Assembly: GCF_003434055.1 (NCBI RefSeq)
Contig: NZ_QVEX01000012.1
Location: forward strand, 91,544-155,543
Reading direction: 5' to 3'
From: Enterocloster aldenensis
Lineage (GTDB): Bacteria; Bacillota; Clostridia; Lachnospirales; Lachnospiraceae
Length of the DNA stretch: 64,000 nt
Shown here: in pieces, positions 34,191 to 42,553 of the stretch
How the letters are laid out: every line of letters starts with the position of its first letter
Numbering within the stretch: the stretch's first letter is position 1
Notes under the pieces: generated by a model
Databases searched by the model: none
The model's input: the letters and a program-made list of their open reading frames with translations, nothing else
What the model was told of the DNA's origin: nothing
Program-made: the position numbers and the translations under genes

Positions 34191-35196
34191 ACTGCCGCTG
34201 GAAGAATTGTGGGAGCTGTTTCCGATTTTCCTGACAGGTCACAGTGAGGATTGGGCCGGATGGTTTGAGGAGGAGGCCCATTGCCTGGAATGCATGCTGC
34301 CCATGGACCGTATCGGCAGGGTGGAACATGTGGGCAGCACATCCATGGAAACCATATGGGCTAAGCCGATTATTGATATCCTTGTGGAAATGAAGCCAGG
34401 GGAAGACATGGGGGGCGTGAGGGACATACTGGAACAGAACGGGTATGTCTGCATGTCGGAAACAGGCAGCAGGCTGTCCTTTAATAAAGGATATACACCC
34501 CAAGGGTTTGCAGAGCGTGTATACCACCTTCATCTGAGACAGGACGGGGACCATGATGAGCTGTATTTCAGGGATTATATGCGGGATTATCCGGATGCGG
34601 CTAAGGAGTATGAGACGCTGAAGCTGGGACTGTGGAAGCAGTATGAACATGACCGTGACGCCTACACTGACAGCAAGGCTGGATTTGTCAGGAAATATAC
34701 CCAGAAAGCAAAATCCCTTTATGGGGACCGGTATGAGAAGGCCGGAAGCGGGCAGTGGCGCCGGGCATCGGCAGGGGATACTGGCTGTTTGAGGCGGATT
34801 GCCAGGGAATCAGAGGCCCATTGGGGCTTTGATGAGGCGTTTATGGACACATTTGACAGGAAATTCAACATCACCCAGGAATTCATTGAAGGACATCCTG
34901 TATTTGTTTTTCAGAAGGATGGGGAACCGGCTGCTTTCTGGGGAGTGATTCCCGAGGGGGACAGGTGCGTGCTGGAATATTTCTACATTGCAGAAGCATA
35001 TCTGGGTAAGGGATATGGGAGGCGGATGTGGGAGCATTTAACCTTCTGGTGCAGGAATCATGGTATTCGCAGAATACACTTTGTCACCAGTTGGGAGGCT
35101 GCAGGTTTTTATGAAAAGATGGGGGCGCAGCGGGATGGGGAGGCTGTTTCAGTGATTGACGGCAGGAAGATTCCCTGCTTTCGCTGCTGCCTGTGA
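34171..35196 (+). CDS. GrpB - GNAT acetyltransferase fusion
   Basis: A 341-residue two-domain protein. Residues 1-190 are GrpB/UPF0157, a nucleotidyltransferase-fold family (VEHVGSTSMETIWAKPIIDILVEM, YHLHLRQDGDHDELYFRDYMRDYP). Residues about 195-341 are a GNAT acyltransferase with the acetyl-CoA loop YLGKGYGRRMWEHL. The activity of GrpB is unknown; fusion to an acetyltransferase suggests modification of the same small molecule, for instance antibiotic or nucleotide inactivation. The GTG start has GGGGAGG seven bases upstream and lies inside the alarmone-synthetase-like gene (20-base overlap), indicating translational coupling and perhaps a shared stress role. Confidence 0.82.
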   Translation: MERKLTELPLEELWELFPIFLTGHSEDWAGWFEEEAHCLECMLPMDRIGRVEHVGSTSMETIWAKPIIDILVEMKPGEDMGGVRDILEQNGYVCMSETGSRLSFNKGYTPQGFAERVYHLHLRQDGDHDELYFRDYMRDYPDAAKEYETLKLGLWKQYEHDRDAYTDSKAGFVRKYTQKAKSLYGDRYEKAGSGQWRRASAGDTGCLRRIARESEAHWGFDEAFMDTFDRKFNITQEFIEGHPVFVFQKDGEPAAFWGVIPEGDRCVLEYFYIAEAYLGKGYGRRMWEHLTFWCRNHGIRRIHFVTSWEAAGFYEKMGAQRDGEAVSVIDGRKIPCFRCCL

Positions 35197-35211
35197 AAGG
35201 TGTGGGACAGT

Positions 35212-36045
35212 ATGGAAATAACGCAGGATATCAGGCTGGCCGCAGTTGACCTGGACGGTACCCTTATGGACAGCGCCAACCACATAGGGGAGGCGGCCAT
35301 TCGCCGGATAGGGCTTCTGAATGAGGCCGGCTGTCTGGTGGTGCCGTGTACAGGCAGATATCTGGGGTCAATTCCCAGGGAGCTTTTGCAGATGGGGAAA
35401 ATCAGGTATGCAATAACGGCAAACGGGGCGCAGATATGGGATGTTGGGTCCCTGACCTCCCTGTACCGGGTAAAGCTTCCCTCAGGCGTGGTAAAAGAGG
35501 TGCTGGAGGCCATGAAAGGGAAGGAAGGATACATTGAGCTGTTTTCCCAGGGCAGATCCTATATAAATGAAGGGGATGTGCAAAAGGCGGCCCGGAAAGT
35601 AACAGATGATAATTTCATCCGGTATTTCCAAAAGGACCATGTGATGGTGCCAAGCCTGTACGGGCTTGAGGCTTTATGGGAGGAAGCAGAGAAGCTGAAC
35701 GTATTCTTCCTGGAAGACCGCCACCGGGAAATGCTGAAAGCCAGGCTGGAGGCCAGAGGGGACGTCCGGATTACCAGTTCCATGGCAGGCAACATTGAAA
35801 TCAATGGGGCGTCTGTCAACAAAGGCAGGGCCATGGAGTGGCTGTGCGGCCGCCTTGGCATTGGCCGGGAGGCAACCCTTGCCATTGGGGACGGTGACAA
35901 TGATATGGAAATGATTGAGTTTGCAGGTTATGGGATTGCCATGGGAAACAGTCCTGAGGAATTAAAGGAGCGGGCCGATTATGTTACCGGTGACCATGAC
36001 AGCGGCGGGGCGGAAGCAGTGCTGCGTATGATACGTGTTTTCTGA
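35212..36045 (+). CDS. Cof-type HAD-superfamily phosphatase
   Basis: A 277-residue HAD-IIB hydrolase. Motif I is LAAVDLDGTLMDS with the nucleophile and acid Asp pair, motif II the threonine in LVVPCTGRYL, and motif IV GDGDNDMEMIEFAGYGIAMGN. A cap of the C2B type lies between (about 85-190). Such enzymes dephosphorylate sugar phosphates, flavins or pyridoxal phosphate; the substrate is unknown. ATG 35212 is favoured over the GTG at 35200. It follows the GrpB-GNAT gene by 15 bases and may be the third gene of that operon. Confidence 0.88.
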   Translation: MEITQDIRLAAVDLDGTLMDSANHIGEAAIRRIGLLNEAGCLVVPCTGRYLGSIPRELLQMGKIRYAITANGAQIWDVGSLTSLYRVKLPSGVVKEVLEAMKGKEGYIELFSQGRSYINEGDVQKAARKVTDDNFIRYFQKDHVMVPSLYGLEALWEEAEKLNVFFLEDRHREMLKARLEARGDVRITSSMAGNIEINGASVNKGRAMEWLCGRLGIGREATLAIGDGDNDMEMIEFAGYGIAMGNSPEELKERADYVTGDHDSGGAEAVLRMIRVF

Positions 36046-36197
36046 CATGCCGGGGGGTGGGACGGATTGATTCCTGCCCCTCCTTTTTTTATATGTACCG
36101 GGGCGCTCAGACGGCTGGAATGATTGTTCTGGCGCACCCTGGGAATGCTGGGATGGAACAGGGCAAAAAAAGTCGAGAGCATTTTCCTTATGATGAT

Positions 36198-36203
36198 TAT
36201 AAT
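36198..36203 (+). promoter_or_regulatory. -10 element of the AraC-GyrI gene
   Basis: TATAAT at 36198-36203, 26 bases before the start codon, without a clear -35. Confidence 0.4.
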
Positions 36204-36228
36204 GTGTGTGTAAGGCGGTGGACAGATA

Positions 36229-37191
36229 ATGGAACAGATAAAAGGGAACGCGGGACAGATTGAAGCAGCGCGGGACAAAGCGGGGCAGGACGTATCCACG
36301 CAGGTTGATGCGGTGCAGATTGAAGCGGTGCAGAGGATGCAGGATTATATAGCCGGGCATCTGGATGAGGAAATCAGCTTAGGAGCCCTGGCCGCATGTT
36401 CCCTGTATTCACCCTGGTATTCCTACCGGCTTTTTGTACGCCATGTGGGAATGACTCCTTCGGATTATATCCGCAGGTTCCGGCTTTCGCGTTCAGCGCT
36501 CAGACTGAGGGATGGGAAGATAAAGGTTGTGGATGTTGCTTTTGAAATGGGATTTAAAAGTGTGGACGGCTACCAGAGGGCATTTTCCAGGGAATTTGGA
36601 TGCAATCCAAAGGAATATGCTCTGAACCCGGTTCCTATCAATCTGTTTACACCTTACGGAGTCAAGTACAGGTATATCAGAAGGGAGAAAAGCATGGAAG
36701 CAGTTAAAAATGTATTTATCCGGGAAATCCAAAAGCCGGAGCGCAAGGTATTGGTAAAACGGGGCGTAAAGGCGGAGGAGTATTTTACGTATTGTGAAGA
36801 GGTGGGATGCGATGTGTGGGGACTGCTCACAAGCATCCGTTCCATCAGCGGGGAGCCGGTGTGCCTGTGGCTGCCGGGCGCCTATGTAAAGCCGGGCACG
36901 TCCGTGTATGTGCAGGGCGTGGAGGTGGCGGCGGATTATGACGGCGTGGTGCCTGAAGGTTTTGATGTGATAACGTTTCCTGCATGCAGATACCTGATGT
37001 TCCAGGGGGAACCATTTGCCGAGGAAGACTACTGTGAAGCAATCGGTCAGGTGCAGGCAGCCATCAGCCGGTATGAACCGTCGGCGGCCGGGTACAGATG
37101 GGACAGGGACAATCCCCGGATCCAGCTGGAACCCATAGGAACCAGGGGATACATTGAACTGCTGCCCGTCAGGGAGCTGGCGGATGGTTAA
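36229..37191 (+). CDS. AraC-family regulator with C-terminal GyrI-like effector domain
   Basis: A 320-residue Rob/MarA-plus-GyrI type regulator. The AraC DNA-binding domain sits at about 30-135 (SLGALAACSLYSPWYSYRLFVRHVG, KVVDVAFEMGFKSVDGYQRAFSREFG), followed by an effector domain (about 160-318) with EVGCDVWGLL and FPACRYLMFQGEPF as in small-molecule-binding GyrI-like proteins. Unlike most AraC proteins the sensor is at the C-terminus, typical for multidrug-stress regulators. The first 30 residues are low complexity. No divergent target is apparent; the downstream hydrogenase has its own promoter. Confidence 0.87.
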   Translation: MEQIKGNAGQIEAARDKAGQDVSTQVDAVQIEAVQRMQDYIAGHLDEEISLGALAACSLYSPWYSYRLFVRHVGMTPSDYIRRFRLSRSALRLRDGKIKVVDVAFEMGFKSVDGYQRAFSREFGCNPKEYALNPVPINLFTPYGVKYRYIRREKSMEAVKNVFIREIQKPERKVLVKRGVKAEEYFTYCEEVGCDVWGLLTSIRSISGEPVCLWLPGAYVKPGTSVYVQGVEVAADYDGVVPEGFDVITFPACRYLMFQGEPFAEEDYCEAIGQVQAAISRYEPSAAGYRWDRDNPRIQLEPIGTRGYIELLPVRELADG

Positions 37192-37226
37192 AATCAGGAA
37201 CAATGGTTAAAAATAAGTTAATATAC

Positions 37227-37254
37227 TTGCATTTGCGTGCCTTTCCTATATAAT
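37227..37254 (+). promoter_or_regulatory. Promoter of the [FeFe] hydrogenase gene
   Basis: TTGCAT (37227-37232), 16-bp spacer, TATAAT (37249-37254), about 62 bases before the start. Confidence 0.65.
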
Positions 37255-37315
37255 CGGTACTGTATTATCAAGTAAAAAAGAACCGGTTGACAGATAGATG
37301 TTAAGGAGGCACACC

Positions 37316-38839
37316 ATGAGAGGCGTAGAAACGCGTATACAGGAAATCAGGCACAGGATATTCAGGGAAGTGGCCCGCATGGCTTACCACACGGAATGGC
37401 CTGTGGATAAAAGGATAGAAGAACTTCCCTATAAAATCATTCCGGGAGAGATTGGCAATTACCGCAGCGACGTATTCTTGGAAAGGGCCATTGTGGGGGA
37501 GCGGCTGAGACTGGCCATGGGGCTTCCCTACCGCAGCGCGGCTGACCCTGCGCCGATATCGGATAATATAGAAGCCGCGGACCAGCCTGAGACGTATTAT
37601 ACGCCTCCCCTTATCAATGTGATGAAGTTTGCATGCAATGCCTGCCATGAAATGCGGGTAATGGTGACGGACGGATGCCAGGGCTGCCTGGCCCACCCCT
37701 GTGTGGAGGTGTGCCCTAAGGATGCTGTGAGCATTGACCGTTCCAACGGACGCTCCCATATTGACCAGGACAAATGCATCCGGTGCAAAAGGTGCGCGGA
37801 TGTCTGTTCCTACCATGCAATCATTGTCCAGGAACGTCCGTGTGCAGCGGCCTGCGGCATGGACTGCATACACTCAGATGAAAACGGCAAGGCGGATATT
37901 GATTATGATAAATGTGTATCCTGCGGCATGTGCCTTGTGAACTGCCCCTTTGGGGCCATTGCGGACAAGTCCCAGATATTCCAGGTCATCCGCGCCATCC
38001 AGTCCGGCGAGCGTGTGTATGCTGCCGTGGCGCCCGCATTCGTGGGACAGTTCGGCCAGAAGGTGACGCCGGGCAAACTGCGTGCGGCCATGAAGGCGCT
38101 GGGATTTGCCGATGTTTTTGAGGTGGCTGTGGGCGCCGACCTGTGCGCCACCCAGGAGGCTATTGACTTCATGCAGGAGGTACCGGAAAAGCTTCCGTTC
38201 ATGGCCACATCCTGTTGTCCGGCCTGGTCCATGATGGCTAAGAAGCTGTTCCCTGAACAGGCTGACTGCATTTCCATGGCCCTGACCCCCATGACCCTGA
38301 CAGCCCGTCTGATTAAACGGCACCATAAGAACGCCAAGGTTGTGTTCATCGGTCCGTGCGCGGCCAAGAAGCTGGAAGCCATGCGGACGGATATCCGCAG
38401 TGATGTGGACTTTGTGCTGACCTTTGAGGAGATGGACGGGATTTTTGATGCAAAGCATGTGGAGATTGAGAAAATGGAGGAGGACCCGGACGGTGTCAAT
38501 GACGCGTCCATGGACGGGCGTAACTTTGCCGTGTCAGGAGGCGTTGCAAAGTCAGTGGTTGACGTCATCCACCAGCGCTTCCCGGACAGGGAAATCAAGG
38601 TTGCCAACGCAGAAGGGCTTAAGGACTGCCGGAAGCTTCTTACCATGGCCAAGGCAGGCAAATACAACGGTTACCTGTTAGAGGGAATGGCGTGTCCGGG
38701 CGGATGCGTGGCTGGGGCAGGAACCATGCAGCCCATAAAGAAATCCCAGGCAGCAGTGAACCTTTATGCCTCCAAGGCAAACCATAAGACATCCAATGAG
38801 ACAGAGCATGTGAAGGAACTGGATAAGCTTGTGGATTAA
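37316..38839 (+). CDS. Monomeric [FeFe] hydrogenase, group B-like
   Basis: A 507-residue cytoplasmic iron-sulfur hydrogenase. The N-terminal ferredoxin-like part (about 105-230) has CNACHEM, CQGCLAHPCVEVCP, CIRCKRCADVC, CAAACGMDC and CVSCGMCLVNCP, enough cysteines for several [4Fe-4S] clusters. The H-cluster domain follows with L1 TSCCPAW, L2 IGPCAAKK and L3 GMACPGGC. L2 has GPC instead of the MPC of group A enzymes, as reported for group B. It is probably linked to ferredoxin-dependent H2 evolution or sensing. No HydEFG maturation genes or NADH-dehydrogenase-like subunits are adjacent. ATG 37316 follows AAGGAGG. Confidence 0.85.
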   Translation: MRGVETRIQEIRHRIFREVARMAYHTEWPVDKRIEELPYKIIPGEIGNYRSDVFLERAIVGERLRLAMGLPYRSAADPAPISDNIEAADQPETYYTPPLINVMKFACNACHEMRVMVTDGCQGCLAHPCVEVCPKDAVSIDRSNGRSHIDQDKCIRCKRCADVCSYHAIIVQERPCAAACGMDCIHSDENGKADIDYDKCVSCGMCLVNCPFGAIADKSQIFQVIRAIQSGERVYAAVAPAFVGQFGQKVTPGKLRAAMKALGFADVFEVAVGADLCATQEAIDFMQEVPEKLPFMATSCCPAWSMMAKKLFPEQADCISMALTPMTLTARLIKRHHKNAKVVFIGPCAAKKLEAMRTDIRSDVDFVLTFEEMDGIFDAKHVEIEKMEEDPDGVNDASMDGRNFAVSGGVAKSVVDVIHQRFPDREIKVANAEGLKDCRKLLTMAKAGKYNGYLLEGMACPGGCVAGAGTMQPIKKSQAAVNLYASKANHKTSNETEHVKELDKLVD

Positions 38840-38856
38840 TGAGGAAGTTAAACTGC

Positions 38857-38885
38857 TTGACCTTATACGGGCCTTGTAGTAGAAT
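38857..38885 (+). promoter_or_regulatory. Promoter of the CydDC-like operon
   Basis: TTGACC (38857-38862), 17-bp spacer, TAGAAT (38880-38885); about 137 bases before the start codon, leaving a long leader. Confidence 0.65.
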
Positions 38886-38915
38886 AAGAGTAGTTAGCTT
38901 ATGCTAATAGAACGG

Positions 38916-38946
38916 AGCGGCATGGCCACCATAAGGCTATGCCGCT
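38916..38946 (+). other. Leader hairpin upstream of the CydDC-like operon
   Basis: 12-bp stem AGCGGCATGGCC / GGCTATGCCGCT with one G-U pair and a 7-base loop; lies downstream of the promoter and upstream of the first gene. No strong T-run. It may be the end of the hydrogenase transcript or a leader element. Confidence 0.5.
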
Positions 38947-39021
38947 TCATAGCGTTTTCATGAATTCCGGTACCGTGCGGTCCATGGCGGTACCGGTACA
39001 TATAGGACAGGGGGTAACCAT

Positions 39022-40797
39022 ATGCTTTTGATGAACCGGACACTGCTGAAACTATCAAAGGGACTGTGGGGATGGATGGCGGCAATCGCCGGACTTAAGA
39101 TGGTGACTTTGATTGGGGCGGCAGCGTTTGCAAAAACGATTTCAGGCTTTCTGGGCAATATTGCCTCGCCGTCCCTGACGGTTAAGGATGCTGGCGCTGC
39201 CATCCTTTCCGCGCTGGCGGCGGCATTTCTCATGCTCTGTTCCGAACTTCTCCGGGGAGAGGCGGAGTACCGCTGCACGGCCAGGGCCAGGACCGGGCTG
39301 AGGGCCAGGATTTTTTCCAAGGTCCTGGAGCTGGACGCAGGCAACATCGAGAAAATAGGACCGGTTTCAGCCATCACGTCATCGGTTGACGGTGTGGAAT
39401 CCATGCAGACTTATTACAGCCAGTATCTTCCGGGGCTGATTTACTGCATGTGCGCCCCGGTCTATCTGTTTTTCCAGCTCAAGGGGGCCTCCCTTACAGT
39501 TGCAATCCTGCTGTTTGCCATTGCATTTATCCTGCTGCCGCTGAATAATGTGTTCCGGTCCAGGATTGAACTGCTCAAGACAGAGTATTGGACCTCACTG
39601 GAGGACCTGACCGGTTATTACCTGGAAAGTGTCCGGGGGCTGGCCACGCTTAAGCTGTTTGAAAGGGATGAGGACAGGACCGCTGTGCTGACCGGTAAGG
39701 CAGATGCGTTTAACCGGAAAATCATGGATGTGATGAAGGTCAATTTCCTGTCCTTTTTGATGACGGACGGTATGATATACGGCGCCGTCCTTGCTGCCAC
39801 TGGAATCATATGCATTAACCTGGTACGGGGAAATGTTTCATTCAGCGCGGCCCTTATGGTGCTGCTTCTGTCCTACAGCTTCTTTGACTCTGTGCGCCAG
39901 CTCATGGGAGCCACCCATACGGCGCTGGCAGGTGTATCGGCGGCGGAGAAGGTATCGGATCTGCTGGATATGGATACTTCCAGGCCCTATTGCCCGGATT
40001 TCCCAAAGGATGAGACGGGTTATATGGGAATACGGATGGAGCATGTCTCGCACACTTATACGGGAAGGAACATTGCGCTTAAGGATGTCTCACTGACAAT
40101 CCGGCGGGGAAAGGTGACTGCCCTGGCCGGGCTTTCCGGCTGCGGCAAAAGTACGGTGGCCGGGCTTCTCATGCGCTTTTTTGACCCGGCAGGCGGACGG
40201 ATTGTACTGGAAGGCAGGGACTATATCAGCTTTACGCCCGAGGAGCTTAGAAAGCATATTATCATGGTTCCGCAGTCCGTCAGCATGTTTGCGGGAACCA
40301 TTGCCGACAACCTGAGGATTGCAAAGGAGGATGCTTCTGAGGAGGAACTGCTTGAGGCGCTTAAACAGGTGCGCCTGAAGGACTGGGTCCTGGAACAGCC
40401 GGACGGTCTTCTTACGGATGTGGGCGATGGCGGCGGCAGGCTGTCCGGCGGGCAGAGGCAGAAAATCGGAATCGCCAGGGCGCTTCTGTGCCAGGCTGAA
40501 TATATTATTTTTGATGAGGCAACTTCCAGCGTGGATGTGGAGAGCGAGCAGGAGATATGGAACTGCATTGACAGGCTGGCCCTGACAAGGACCCTGATCA
40601 TCATTTCCCACCGGCTGTCCACCATCCGCAGCGCTGACTGCATCTATGTCCTGGACGGAGGGGAAATCTCAGAGAGCGGCCGCCATGAGGAGCTGATGCA
40701 GCGGCATGGCCTGTATCACAGGCTGGTGACGGAACAGGCGCAGCTGGAAGGACAGGCGCAGCCGGAAGCACTGGCAGAAAGGGGGCGGGAATCATGA
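39022..40797 (+). CDS. cydD: ABC exporter subunit, CydD-like
   Basis: A 591-residue fused membrane/ATPase half-transporter. Six membrane helices (about 15-310) include the CydD-like SVDGVESMQTYYSQYLPGLIY, and the ATPase (about 335-570) has Walker A GLSGCGKST, signature LSGGQRQKIGIAR, Walker B YIIFDEAT and the H-loop ISHRLST. CydDC exports cysteine or glutathione and supports cytochrome bd assembly in respiring bacteria. No cydAB is nearby and the organism looks fermentative, so thiol export or an unrelated substrate is possible. It overlaps the partner gene by 4 bases (ATGA). Confidence 0.78.
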   Translation: MLLMNRTLLKLSKGLWGWMAAIAGLKMVTLIGAAAFAKTISGFLGNIASPSLTVKDAGAAILSALAAAFLMLCSELLRGEAEYRCTARARTGLRARIFSKVLELDAGNIEKIGPVSAITSSVDGVESMQTYYSQYLPGLIYCMCAPVYLFFQLKGASLTVAILLFAIAFILLPLNNVFRSRIELLKTEYWTSLEDLTGYYLESVRGLATLKLFERDEDRTAVLTGKADAFNRKIMDVMKVNFLSFLMTDGMIYGAVLAATGIICINLVRGNVSFSAALMVLLLSYSFFDSVRQLMGATHTALAGVSAAEKVSDLLDMDTSRPYCPDFPKDETGYMGIRMEHVSHTYTGRNIALKDVSLTIRRGKVTALAGLSGCGKSTVAGLLMRFFDPAGGRIVLEGRDYISFTPEELRKHIIMVPQSVSMFAGTIADNLRIAKEDASEEELLEALKQVRLKDWVLEQPDGLLTDVGDGGGRLSGGQRQKIGIARALLCQAEYIIFDEATSSVDVESEQEIWNCIDRLALTRTLIIISHRLSTIRSADCIYVLDGGEISESGRHEELMQRHGLYHRLVTEQAQLEGQAQPEALAERGRES

Positions 40798-42500
40798 AGC
40801 GTAAATTCCAATATTCAATCCGTGAGATGACCATCCGTCTGTTAAAGGTTGCGGCTCCGGTCAAAGCGCCTCTGGCAGCGGCAGCCATTGCAAGTATTGT
40901 GGGGAATCTTTCCCATATGGGGCTTATGGGATTTGGCGCCCTTTGGATCCTTGCCTGCGCAGACTGGCTGCCAGAGGGAAGTCCTGTGCTGTTTGGGACG
41001 CTGATGGCGGCCTGTGCCATCCTGATAGTGGCCTGCCGTTATCTGGAAGGCGTGGCCTCCCATGCAGGGGCATATCAGCTCCTGGCATCCATGCGGATCC
41101 ATTTGTTTAAGACCATACGAAAACTGGCGCCCGCCTGCCTGATGGACAGGACCAAGGGTGATATCCTGAACGTGGCTGTGTCGGATATTGAGACAATCGA
41201 GTATTTTTTTGCACACACCATCGGGCCTATGTTTACGGTAATCATCCTTCCGTGCACAACCCTTGGGCTGGCGCTGTATATCAATCCCCTGTTTGCGGCA
41301 GCGCTGCTGCCCGTGTACGCGATAATCAGCATCCTGCTGCCCCTGCTTGCCATGAAAGCGGGAAGGCCGGTGGGCATGCGTTACAGGACAAGGCTTGGGG
41401 AGATGAAATCCCTTGTGCTGGAAAGCGTGTATGGAATCAAGGATATCCAGATATTTGGCTTTGGGAACAGGCAGCTGGAGCGTGTGCTGGAACAGAACAG
41501 GAAGGTAAACCAGGCAGCCCACGGGCTGACCATGCATAAGCAGGCCGTGTCCTCAGCCCCTACCTTTTTCGTGTACCTGGCCAGGATACTGATCCTTCTG
41601 GCGGCCTCTGTCCTTGCTGCCAACGGCGCCTCCAATCCCATTGGCACGGTCGTGATATCCTTTGTGGCGGTAGCTTCCTTTTCCTCCACGTTTTCGCTGA
41701 CCATGGTCATATCCAGCCTGCTGGAGGCTTTTGCGGCAGCGGAGCGGCTGTTCATCATTGAGGATACGCGGCCTGAGATTGTGGAAACAGCACATCCCCA
41801 GACCGCAGGGACCATAAGAAGCATTGAATTTGACCATGTTTCCTTTGGCTATTCACAGGAAAGGGGAAAAATCCTGGACGGCTTTGACCTTAAGATTGAG
41901 GAAGGGGACAAGGTTGGCATCGTGGGTGAAAGCGGCATCGGCAAATCCACGGTGCTGCGCCTTTTGCTGCGGTTCTGGAATCCGTCAGAAGGTTCCATCC
42001 GGATTAACGGCATTTCCATTGACCAGATTTCACTGGAAGAACTGCACCGCAGGATAGCGGTATTGGAACAGGATACCTTTCTATTCAACGGCACCATTGC
42101 GGACAATATTGCCCTGGGAAAACCGGAGGCGTCCATGGATGAAATCATGACAGCGGCAAAACGTGCGGGCCTCCATGATTTTGTCCGGACATTGCCGGAC
42201 GGGTATGCAACTGAAATGGGCGCCATGGGCAGCCGCCTGTCCGGAGGGGAACGCCAGCGGGTGGGCATTGCCAGGGTCATGCTGGCTGATCCTGACGTGG
42301 TGGTGATGGATGAACCCACCAGCAGCCTGGATATACTGCACGAAAAGGAGCTGTTAAAGACCCTGGAAAAAGAATATTCCCATAAAACCCTGCTGATCAT
42401 ATCACATCGGATGTCCACCCTGACCGGATGCACCAGGATCATACACCTGGAACACGGAAAAGGGACCGGGGGTACGGGAAAGGAAAACATGTTTGACTAA
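40794..42500 (+). CDS. cydC: ABC exporter subunit, CydC-like
   Basis: A 568-residue half-transporter partner. Membrane domain with the CydC-like block QLLASMRIHLFKTIRKLAPACLMDRTKGDIL and DIETIEYFFAHTIGP; ATPase with Walker A GESGIGKST, signature LSGGERQRVGIAR, Walker B VVVMDEPTSSLD and H-loop ISHRMST. A heterodimer with the upstream subunit is expected from the 4-base overlap and domain match. It lies 4 kb from a cysteine-desulfidase-family gene, so a role in thiol homeostasis is plausible but only circumstantial. Confidence 0.78.
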   Translation: MKRKFQYSIREMTIRLLKVAAPVKAPLAAAAIASIVGNLSHMGLMGFGALWILACADWLPEGSPVLFGTLMAACAILIVACRYLEGVASHAGAYQLLASMRIHLFKTIRKLAPACLMDRTKGDILNVAVSDIETIEYFFAHTIGPMFTVIILPCTTLGLALYINPLFAAALLPVYAIISILLPLLAMKAGRPVGMRYRTRLGEMKSLVLESVYGIKDIQIFGFGNRQLERVLEQNRKVNQAAHGLTMHKQAVSSAPTFFVYLARILILLAASVLAANGASNPIGTVVISFVAVASFSSTFSLTMVISSLLEAFAAAERLFIIEDTRPEIVETAHPQTAGTIRSIEFDHVSFGYSQERGKILDGFDLKIEEGDKVGIVGESGIGKSTVLRLLLRFWNPSEGSIRINGISIDQISLEELHRRIAVLEQDTFLFNGTIADNIALGKPEASMDEIMTAAKRAGLHDFVRTLPDGYATEMGAMGSRLSGGERQRVGIARVMLADPDVVVMDEPTSSLDILHEKELLKTLEKEYSHKTLLIISHRMSTLTGCTRIIHLEHGKGTGGTGKENMFD

Positions 42501-42553
42501 TCTGCAATTAATTGGTATGATTTTATTAAAATTTTATAAATTGGAGGTTAGAT

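Noticed and set aside
37874..38667. Long antisense open frames (up to 254 codons) over the hydrogenase gene
   Set aside because: They mirror the codon structure of the real gene, lack ribosome sites and resemble no protein family. The same holds for long antisense frames at 8395-9243, 15824-16696, 23950-24636 and 20730-21524.
42501..42553. Sigma-54 promoter before the sodium:solute symporter
   Set aside because: The gap has no GG/GC pair with -24/-12 spacing; the sequence is simply AT-rich.
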